Assembly (NCBI GenBank): GCA_951799445.1
Contig: OX637289.1
Span: forward strand, 47,282,264 to 47,346,263
Reading direction: 5' to 3'
Length of the DNA: 64,000 nt
Origin: Pseudisothecium myosuroides
Lineage: Eukaryota > Streptophyta > Bryopsida > Hypnales > Lembophyllaceae
Positions 24,111 through 32,929 of the stretch are shown in pieces. The first letter of the stretch is position 1, and each line of letters opens with the position of its first letter. A program made the translations under genes and the position numbers. The notes below the pieces were generated by a model. It was given only the letters and a program-made list of their open reading frames with translations, searched no databases and was not told where the DNA came from.

Positions 24111-24140
24111 TTAACCACGTGGCGGGGTCCCCGCCACGTT
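24111..24140. promoter_or_regulatory. G-box and GC palindrome in the LTR-like U3
   Basis: CGTGGCGGGGTCCCCGCCACG is a perfect inverted repeat, preceded by CACGTGG (a G-box core). It is conserved in copy 1 near 18112-18137. It lies about 420 bp upstream of the TATA box. In plants G-boxes are bZIP/bHLH binding sites; that role here is inferred. Confidence 0.4.
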
Positions 24141-24550
24141 GACCGGCATTCCGGGACCATACGATGGCGAAATGAAGTCAACCAAAAGTCCTTCCCGACT
24201 CTCTCGCACCTACCGGAGACCCTAAGCTATTCTTATTTCTCAAAATAGGAGACCTCCAAGATCTAGGATTTTACCACGATTTGGTTTTTAAACTAAATTA
24301 GCCTACGATGGGTTTTTGGCCTCGGTACGAGGGGTGGGAGGGTTTAGGACTAAACACGGCATTCTGGATCCAACGGCGCAATCCGTTCGGCGATTGGAGC
24401 TAATCTCCAAAAGTTAGGATGTTGGTCCAGCATAGATGGTAGAAGTAGAAATTTAGGATGTAGGATGAAAATCTTTGAGGATGAGGATGGAAATCCTCGT
24501 TGATAAGGTTACCTTAGAGCTTTAGAGAGAGGGGTGAGCCCTTGGGAAAC

Positions 24551-24560
24551 CTATATAAGG
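24551..24560 (+). promoter_or_regulatory. TATA box of LTR-like copy 2
   Basis: CTATATAAGG, followed by CCCC and a CT-rich stretch typical of plant transcription starts. The same sequence occurs at the equivalent place in copy 1. Confidence 0.55.
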
Positions 24561-24974
24561 GCCCCATTTCTCTCTCTAGAACACCCCCTCACTTTTGTTT
24601 GGGTCCGTGGGTCTAATTTGCTTTGGATATTTTGGCGTTTGAAGCCAAAAACCTCTACGGTGTTTTTGGAGCACTTTTTGCTCCGTTGTTGCTAGATTTC
24701 AAGCTTTGAAGGTCCTTAGGGGGTCCTTCTATCTTGCCTTGTGTACTTCTCGTGCGTTTGTTATACCTTTGTTACGAGTTAAGAGTCCTCATCTCTCTCT
24801 TGTAGTTCCTTTGTGATCTAACTTGTGAGTTTAGGAGTCTTTTGGTGTCTTGTCCTAATCCTAAAGTCACCCCCCACCGTACCTTGGCGATGCCGTTTTG
24901 GAGGGCCTTTAGCTTATGAAGTTGTGTGTCTTTAGGTGTCCTAACCGTGTTGTTTTCCTCACTTGTGTATTCTC

Positions 24975-25345
24975 ACCTTCCTCTAATACTCCCTTTGTTG
25001 TGTGGACCCCCCCTCGGGACGGCGAAGCTTTGGCTTTGTCAAGTGTGTTCTTTAACTTTGTTTTTTCTACCTTCTTCTAATACTCCCTTTGTTGTGTGGA
25101 CCCCCCCCTCGGGACGGCGAAGCTTTGGCTTTGTCAAGTGTGTTCTTTAACTTTGTCTTTTCTACCTTCTTCTAATACTCCCCTTGTTGTGTGGACCCCC
25201 CCTCGGGACGGCGAAGCTTTGGCTTCGCCACGTGTGTTCCTTACGTTTGTCTTTTCTACCTTCTTCTAATACTCCCCTTATTGTGTGGACCCCCCCTTGG
25301 AAACGGCGAAGCTTTGAACTAGTGACAAATTGAAGTCCTAAAACA
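24975..25345 (+). repeat. 94-bp minisatellite in LTR-like copy 2 (4 units)
   Basis: TAATACTCCC..GTTGTGTGGACCC starts recur at about 24984, 25078, 25173 and 25267, a period of 94-95 bp. Copy 1 has about three units, so unit number has changed between copies. Confidence 0.9.
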
Positions 25346-28233
25346 TGTGTTAAAAGTGTAGACGGCGAAGCCTTGAACCCCCGAGGTGTCAAAAAGTCCT
25401 AAAGTTGGTGTTAAAACCAACTTAACGGCGAAGCTTTGCACTTCCCCCGGGTTTTAGTTCCAAAGTCTAGTTTCCAAGACCTTTGTGGAAAACTCCAGAG
25501 TTTAGCTTCCAAGATATTAGAGTCTAGCATGAAGTAGGAAGTGGTGGGCCAAGTTTAGTTACCTAGCCCTGGTATACGTGGTTGCTAAGCCGAACGTCTT
25601 GCTTCACAACCTCGGGCCTAACCCCCGGACGGCGAAGCCTTGACTCTAAACACTAATTTTTCCAAAACTCCAATTTTTATTGGTTAAGTGGGTTCTCCTA
25701 AGGGAACCCATTGGGGTGATTAAAAATTTTGTGGTGCCAACGGACCAGCCAGCCAACGGACCAGCCAGCCCAGCGACCAGCCAGCCAGCGGACCAGCCCA
25801 GCTGCAGTAACGGAGCCAGCTACAGTAACGGAGCCCAGCTGCAGTAACGGAGCCCAGCGGCAGCCGGTACAGGGCCGGTAGACCAAGTCGGTACACTGCC
25901 TGTCCAGCGCCCCAAACTTGGCCGGTCTTGCGATTTGGTTAGACTGACCATGTCTCACATGCATCATGGCTGATTTTTAGACCACAACGGGATGATGCTC
26001 TGCGGGGCCCCAACTTTGGTTTTTGTTTGAAAAAACTCTCCACTAATCAGGACCTAGTTTAGAAAATTAGTTATAGATCTAGTTTAGGAAATTAGTGATA
26101 ACTCTAGTTTAGGAACCTAGTGATAACTCTAGTTTAGGAAGTCAGTAATAGATCTAGTTTAGGAAATCAGAGGTAGAGCTAGTTTAGAAAGCCAGTTAAA
26201 CCCAGTGGGGATCCAAGGCCAAAAATTCCCAAACTTCCAAGTTGTGACTAAAGAACAAAGGGAAGGGAAGGAAGAGAGTCGAACACCTCACATCACTCCT
26301 ACACACATAATTGCACCCTTCACGTCACACCTGCACGCACACTTGAAACCTCCATTCTAACCAACCAAATACACACATGAACAATGGAGGGAGATTAGGA
26401 AGAAGGAGATGAAGTAGAGAACAAAAAGAAGAGAGACGATAAATAGTAACCTAGGTCTAAGCCTAGGTAGACTTAGGGAGGGAAATCTTGAGAATTTGTG
26501 GTGACCGTTGGGAGGAGGATTAGGATGACACAAAGGCAAATTGTGTAAGAGGGTAGGAAGAACATTTAAACCCTTCTCGTAGTTTGAAACCATAGTGTAA
26601 GACTCATAAAAGCTTAGGTGGAATAGTGCTAGTGTAGAAGAGAGGGGAAGAAAGAAAAGAAAAGGAGGAAGGGAAAGAGAGAGTTTAGATCATCAAAATT
26701 GTAATATTTTCTCAATAAGCGGTGAGCTTGGGAAAAATTCAAAACAAAGCCAAAGACTACCATGGAGCGTGAGGATGTACACGTGGACGTGGACGAAGTC
26801 ATTTCCGACACCGGTAGTGAAGAGGTGAGTTTTTGATTTAATCTTTGATGTTTCTCCCTAATTAGCATTTATTGCCCTAATCTGCCCTTAGAGCGTGATT
26901 AGCATCCGAGATTAGTGTAGATTAGAAGTTTAGATTCAAAAGTTGATAGATTAGGAATAGAGGTTTCCGAAAACATCTTATAATTAAGATTTGACCGTAA
27001 ACTGACCGCATTAGGCTAAGTTAAGCGGTAGGGGGTAGAACGGGGGAATTTTAATTCAAAGTGAACCACAAGAAACAATGGACGGGAATTAGGATTAGAT
27101 TAGAGGGAGGATTTAGGATTAAAATTAAAGATCAAATAGCAAGTTAAAAACCTAGGATTAAATTAAGATTTTAATTAGGGAAGTTAAAATTCAGAGGTCG
27201 AAAGTTGGAATTAAATTTAGGAGGATAACATTTAGAGCTAATCTAGGATTAAAACGATAGGATTAAATTTGGAAGTAGAAGTCAAAAGTCAAAAGTCAAA
27301 AGTTTAGATTAAATTAAAAGGTTAAATTTTAGTCAATTGGGGAGTAAAAAGTGAGAGTGAAAAGCTAAAAGTAGAAGTTAAAAGTTAGAAGTAGAAGTAA
27401 AATTTTAGAGTTAGTAGAAAAATCTAGAGTCAAAGTGAAAACGTAGAGTCAAACCTAGAGGTTAAAATTGGGAATTAATTTTAGAAGTAAAAATTTAGAG
27501 TTAAAAGTCAAAAACCTAGAGTTAAATTAGGAGTAAAAATCTACAGTGAAAAGGGAAAATTTAGAGTTAACTTTAGAGGGTAATTCCTAGAGTAGTTTAG
27601 AAATAGGAACATAGAATTAGAGGTAAAATTTAGAATAGAATAGAGGAGTAAAAACTCAGAGTTGAAAGTTAAACCTAGAGTTTAATTCCGAGGATAAATT
27701 TCAGAGTTAAATTAGGAGTAAAAACCTAGAGTTAAAAGTCGGTAGTTAGTATTTAAACCCAAGTTAAAAGAATAAAAACCTAGAGTTTCATTTAGAGGGT
27801 GAAGATTAGAGTAAGAGTTAAACTTTAGAGTTAGTCTTTAGAGTAGAACTTCTAGGTGGAGACTTAAAATCCCACGATAGTCTTAGAGGTTCATGGAAGG
27901 AACATAGGGGTTCCTATTTTCACATAGTTAGGGACGTTAGAAATGACGCCAACTATCCAGTCTACCCTCGACATAGGATAGATAGTTAGGGAGTTAGAAT
28001 TTTACCATTACCCCTGAGCATTGCAGTTACCTTGTGAGTTACTACATGCATTCTAATTATTCGCTGCCATCCACGACACTTAGGAAACGTTAGCAAAAAA
28101 GATCCATTGCTTGGAAGGCACAGTGGACCGCGCTCACATCACCCCCATATATTAAAAAATGTGGATAAAGGCATAGAACCTGGTCGGTGTTCGCTCTATT
28201 ACCAAGGGTGGGTAATCCAGCGCCCACAATCCA

Positions 28234-29173
28234 CCTCGGAAATCTCGAGTGCATAAATTTCTGCCTCCTTTGCCGAAAGACGAAAAGCTGCCTCAGAAAC
28301 CAATGCATGCTTTGGAGCAATTAATTTTGAAAGTTGTTTTTCTGCCTTGAAATTCAACTCATGTTGTCCTTGAGCTCGCACCAAAAAATTCCGTCCTTGA
28401 TTGGAATCCCCCGGTCCAGTAGGCTGGGATGCCGGCCCGGCCTTGGAGGAATTTCCTCCAAATGGATTCTCCTCCGAATTTGTGAATTGGGAACTTCCGT
28501 GGCACTCCATAGCTTTGCAATTTCTTTTTTCTCCTTGCACCCCATGCCCCATGCACCAAGCCTGACAATATGGGGAATCAAATATCACACTTCGTTGAGA
28601 CCACCGAATAGTCGGGTCATGACGGATTAATCATGGAATGCCTAAAATGCATGGATACTTGCTTGTATTCGTGACATCTGCTACCAATCTTTCACGATGA
28701 TCTCCAATGATAACCTCCACAATAGCCTCGTGGGTTATAAGCCTGGAGCTGATCATTCGGCCATCAATCACCCTAACTTCACGCGGCACCGGCTTTAGTT
28801 GCAGCTCCGCATTACATTGTTCCGCAAACTTGGGATGCATGAATATTCCTGTGGCTCCCGAATCCACTAACGTGAGACCTGGGACGGAATTGAGCTGTGC
28901 ATCCAATGTCACATGTGCACTAGGGTCAATAGTGGCACGTAAGCACAACGGATCTAATCCGCAATTTACCTCCTTCGAAACCTCGACATCCGTATTCGAC
29001 CATATGTTACTCCATTGTAAATTCTCCCAAGCGGCCGACTCAAGAGGCCGCTCCACCATATTGCCCACCTTCCTTGTTGCGTCCAGCGTGGGTGTCTTGT
29101 GGATGATGGCAGCGACAGTTTGCATAGTGCCCGGGTACTGAAAATTTTCCTTCAGTCCCGGGCTTTCTCTTTT
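28234..29173 (-). pseudogene. pol: Chromovirus pol, protease part (one stop)
   Basis: This is the upstream end of pol, in the -1 frame relative to gag. It contains the aspartic protease motif LVDSGATG (about 28860) and the hydrophobic strand PCILGIP near 28640. A TGA at 28633-28631 interrupts the frame where a Trp codon would fit. The frame then continues to the nested insertion at 28233, which lies in the linker between protease and reverse transcriptase. Confidence 0.88.
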
Positions 29174-30240
29174 CCCGAAGAGGTGCCTTCCGCTTCAATG
29201 GTGGCAGAGATCGACAAGGGCTTTGAGGGATTCGTGGGGCAACGCAATCGAATATGACCTACTCCACCGCAACCCCAACAACGTCCTTGGCGTTGATATT
29301 TTTGCCGTTCCACCGCCGTTTTTGCCAAGGCTGTAGAAAGAGTACGCACCGCTCCAAGCTCCATCGGCACCGGCCCGGAGGTATTCGAGTTAGATTGTAC
29401 CTTCCCCAGTGCATCTCGTGGCAAAGTTGTTGGGGAGCGGAAACTTGAAGTCTCAAAAGGTGAACGACGGTTTTGACGCCAACCCCATAATCTCTCATCG
29501 ATTCGGGATGACATTGCCATCCAATCTTGTAGCCGGCGTGGTTGAGTCTTCGCCGTCACCACCGAATCCAAAATCTCATCCTTGAGTCCTCCACGAAAGC
29601 GAGCTACCAAACTGGATTCATTCCAATCGAGTAGCGCCGCGCATTCATTAAACATAGAAATATAATTCGCGACTGACCCAGTTTGTCGAAGCTTCCCAAT
29701 GCGATCCTCCGCATTGCTCCGACGGTCAATATCCCCATATACGGAAATCACGGACTCCCGAAAAGCTTGGTAATCGCCCAATAACTCGTGATCACGCTCC
29801 TCGTCCAAAGCTTGGAGAAGAGGCATAGCCCAATTTTGTGCCGCTCCAGTCATATACGAAAGCGCATAAGCTACCTAATCTGCATCAGAGCTATAAGTGC
29901 ACGGTTTACCTCGAAATACAAGACGGAGTTGTGCAAACCACCGATAAACTTCATTTCCCTTCTTTCCGGAAAATTTTTCCGGTTCCGCTACCTTCGATTC
30001 TTTGAGTTCCACATTGGATTCCGCACACCTCCCTCCTAACATCCCTCCGCTATTGGAGACGGGAGAGACCACCGGTCGTGGTCCTTGCGCTGCTCGACTC
30101 GAAATCTCTTGTATCAATTGAGGAAGTGTGGCTTGGAACACACTTTGGATTTGTTGTTGGATGAAGGCCGCCCACTCCGACCCCATCCCATCCGACATCA
30201 ATTCTCCCCCCGGTTGGATCACCGGTGGTACTTGATCCAT
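29152..30240 (-). pseudogene. gag: Chromovirus gag (one in-frame stop)
   Basis: Starts at the ATG at 30240 and ends at the TGA at 29154-29152; 362 codons including one internal TAG at 29877-29875 (codon 122). The N-terminal third is Gln/Ser-rich. A retrotransposon gag domain follows (SGKKGNEVYRWFAQL, SYMTGAAQNWA). A CCHC zinc knuckle (CWGCGGVGHIRLRC) lies at about residues 321-334. Gag forms the particle and binds the RNA. The internal stop is one transition from a Gln codon. The gene is otherwise in frame. Confidence 0.93.
29170..29176 (-). promoter_or_regulatory. Candidate -1 ribosomal frameshift site between gag and pol
   Basis: The minus strand reads G GGA AAA in the gag frame, a canonical X XXY YYZ slippery heptamer, 16 nt before the gag stop. 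A -1 slip here leads directly into the open protease frame, which has no in-frame stop upstream of 29125. I did not work out a downstream RNA structure. Confidence 0.65.
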
Positions 30241-30373
30241 CGAAGGAGATTAGGGTTCCGAATTAAATAATCCTACAAAATTTCTCATGGTAACGGCCGT
30301 TACCCAAAGCCATCAATGCACCTTCAACGTGGAAATCCGAATTAGAGCATGGACTTTGCATGACTTGATATTA

Positions 30374-30630
30374 TGTTACGGATCGGCTTGACCAAGAAGT
30401 CGATGCTCTACTTAGATTGCATTCAAAGCAAACCAACACTAAATCACCACCAAGTTACAATAATGACAATGAGAATCACACTTACACATTGTATCCAAAA
30501 TCATATTATCTTCATTACACAAAATGTCAAGTGAGGAACAAGCCTCCTCACTTGACTATTAAAGGGAAGGGAGAGGCCAACTAACCCTAACCGTTACAAC
30601 CGTTCCCTTGTTACGAACGGGTTCGTAACA
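30374..30630 (-). repeat. 5' LTR of the chromovirus
   Basis: 257 bp; on the plus strand it starts TGTTACGG and ends CGTAACA (short inverted ends). On the minus strand the base run after the LTR is TAATATCAAGTC, which only weakly resembles the initiator-Met primer site TGGTATCAGAGC, so the primer is uncertain. Confidence 0.95.
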
Positions 30631-30697
30631 TACTTCCTCAAGAATAGCCGCGTCATTGTTTGAAAGAGCGCTGGCACCTCCTGGTCCTTGCAGTGCC
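30631..30697. repeat. 67-bp direct repeat flanking the chromovirus, right copy
   Basis: Starts directly after the LTR end at 30630. Identical over 67 bases to 19963-20029, and followed by TGCTTTGATC, the probable original flank. Confidence 0.9.
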
Positions 30698-32374
30698 TGC
30701 TTTGATCTTGTATTCCGCTCCATGATTCTTTCTGTTCGGATGCAAGCACGAAGTTTTGTGATAGAAGTTAGAATAATGGAAATCATGAAATGCCACCTCG
30801 CGAGGCAGCAAATACTAAAGCGATGCAAACCAAAAAAAATAAACAGGTGGGTGCAAGCGCCGTACATTCCGATGGTGGTGGAAATGAAGTATGAGGCTTG
30901 GAGTGATTGATCCCCACCACAATACTAATTAAGGTTCAGGGTTGCGGCGGGAGAGTAGTGCGAGCACTGGCGACCGGCCCAGCTGGTCACTTGGGTTATA
31001 CGTAGTTGCCCGCTTTCTAATGTCATTCAGGACCAATTTGAAAATCGGCATTGGAACTTCGCTCCGGACCAACTCTGGAATGTGGTTCTTGAATTCCTGT
31101 TTTCAAATATGGTTCAGTCTTCTTACAATATTGGGTTGGTGCCGTTTTATTTTTGGATTGATGAATTTCATTACACTGGGGATCTATTGAGTACTTCATC
31201 AAAAATAGTAAAATTTGGGTGCCTCTCTAGATTGGTTGCCTTTGTTCAGAAAGTTATTTATCAGGAAATGAAACTATAAAAAAATAATAAAAATATTTCT
31301 CTTTGTATACTTTCATGTTACTGAAATCTGAGTGATGCATTACCAAATTATAAAGTTGTGCAATGTTATACAATAATAGATCCAATTTCTATGGTGTCAA
31401 ATGTGAAGGAACTCGAATAAAGAACCTAATATATCAATTTCCTAGTGTTATTGTGGTTCTAGGCATAAAATTATATATTTCCAATACATTATCCTACACA
31501 TGATTGTTATCATTCCTACCCTTAACCCTAATTAGTATTGTACTTATTAGTCCTAGTCCTTGCAAAAATACTCTTCCAAACGCCATGTCATAGCAGTCAC
31601 ATGGTGGCTTCAGAATGAAAGTTAGATAATAGTGGAATTCCTTTTCCGTTCACGAAGAGACCCATGTGAGAGTCATCTATTCAATCTTTAGAATTTTGGA
31701 TTGATCTTCTTAATTTTGCAATATAAAGATTACAAACTTTACTTATTTATAATAGTATATTTTCTGCTCCAGTGTAGACGTCTTCCCTTTCAAACTTAAA
31801 GGTACATATGTAATCTTTACACACAATTGCCTTCTTCATTATTAGTGGCATCCTAAAGTGATAGATGCTATTGTACTTACCGATTCTTCTTTATCGTGCA
31901 TGACGACAATCACATTCATGCGTGCACTTTGTTGGAGACCGTTGTTTGATGACACGCAATAAATAGGAGTCTCCAATTTTCATCAGAGCCATATCTGTCA
32001 GGAACTCAATTCATTAGCATGTACATCACAGAATGACGTCTAAGACCAATCATGATCTGTCCTAACAAATATTGTCTGAACTGTCGTCTTAAAATTGTTG
32101 TCACCCTCATTTCTAAAATTCACCCTTTGAAATGGCCTTGACAATCGAAATTCAAGATTTCAAAATATCTCTTATAGGGCGTACATATTGTGATTTTATT
32201 GAAGTTCAACGTTTGCATTGTATCATGCTCCACTTCCACTGCAAGCATTCTTTTCAACAGCAGACCAATAAGACAATTGTTTAGGACGCAGTCCTTGATC
32301 ATACTCGCCTTCACTTAGATCGGAGGTTTAGATATGCTCGATTTAGGGTCTCCAATTAGTGATCATTAGCCACG
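30698..32374. other. Intergenic DNA without recognised gene
   Basis: Moderate to AT-rich sequence with short frames only. The minus frame through 30867-30559 spans the 67-bp repeat and a stretch of the original flank. I recognise no domain in it. Confidence 0.4.
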
Positions 32375-32797
32375 GTGGACTTCAAGGATATGATAGTGGT
32401 CAGTGCATTTGGGGACGAGGTTCCAATCATTTTTCCCGCAGGTCAAGATGGAGTTGCCGTCGTCTCAACATGTAGATTGAGCTTAAGGTTTAATTTGAAA
32501 GTAGAGTCAATTCATGTCGATGAAGATATATATGACGCCAACACTGGTAACATCACTCACAGCATAGGACAAGTCCCTGCTTCTGTCTCTGAGGATCGAT
32601 ACTGGCATTTGAAGCCCACAAGATTTAGAGCGTATGGAGTACTTGAAACCTTTTGGTCCGCTTCCTTCGATGAGGTCACACCCCATCCTTCTTCCTCGTC
32701 GTCGTTTCAAACCCCTCCCTTTACTCTTGTGAAGAGAGAGCTGCTTTCGGAACTTGTCAGCATTTTGAGTGATGATTCTGACGTTGATCTCCCTTAG
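32375..32797 (+). pseudogene. ORF fragment upstream of the MULE-like transposase
   Basis: An open frame of 140 codons starts at an upstream in-frame near-cognate codon. The composition is protein-like, with a Trp/Tyr-containing segment (about residues 73-93, DRYWHLKPTRF) and an acidic C-terminus (SDDSDVDLP). I do not recognise a domain. It lies 130 bp before the transposase remnant on the same strand but in another frame, so it is probably the N-terminal part or first gene of the same decayed element. Confidence 0.4.
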
Positions 32798-32929
32798 GAC
32801 AACAGGAACATGGACACTCCTTCCCAGTCAACATTATCTAGCCCCATCAACATGATACCTGCAGTGACGATTTTTAAATCGACAAGTGTTGTCTTTGGGA
32901 TATTTGTTGTAGAATGTTTAAAGAAATTT

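Larger units (their letters stand above)
23261..28228 (+). mobile_element. Giant solo-LTR-like element, copy 2, nested in pol
   Basis: A 4968-bp unit starts TGTGAGCTCC and ends CAGCGCCCACA, with ATCCA duplicated on both sides. It is inserted between the protease and reverse transcriptase regions of the chromovirus. It is an inverted relative of 14196-18991, and the outer 300 bp are nearly identical. TATATAAGG lies at 24552. Long T/C- or A/G-rich low-complexity DNA fills about 26980-27870. The internal minisatellites at about 25735-25870 (GGACCAGCCAGC and AGCTGCAGTAACGG types) and 26040-26190 (33-bp CTAGTTTAGGAA type) are not those of copy 1. There is no coding sequence. Because the host element is inserted as a single unit, a solo LTR left by recombination is likelier than a fragment. 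Confidence 0.85.
20030..30630 (-). mobile_element. Ty3/gypsy chromovirus with LTRs, nested and inactive
   Basis: A minus-strand LTR retrotransposon of 10601 bp, of which 4973 bp are a later nested insertion (about 5.6 kb originally). It has 257-bp LTRs at both ends, gag with a CCHC knuckle, and pol in the order protease, reverse transcriptase, RNase H, integrase, chromodomain. That order and the C-terminal chromodomain are those of chromoviruses. The two LTRs differ at about three positions, so insertion was fairly recent. It is inactive: one in-frame stop in gag, three in pol, and the nested insertion. Instead of a 5-bp target duplication it is flanked by an exact 67-bp repeat. Confidence 0.95.

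Noticed and set aside
14196..28228. One long-TIR DNA transposon with the RT region inside
   Set aside because: Each arm has its own TG...CA ends and different 5-bp duplications, and each interrupts a different older repeat. They are two separate insertions.
28334..30270. Plus-strand frames over gag and protease (28334-28630, 28707-29141, 29254-29448, 29788-30039)
   Set aside because: Antisense shadows of the minus-strand retrotransposon genes.
30361..30373. A primer binding site for initiator Met tRNA next to the 5' LTR
   Set aside because: Only TATCA and a few further bases match; not enough to annotate.
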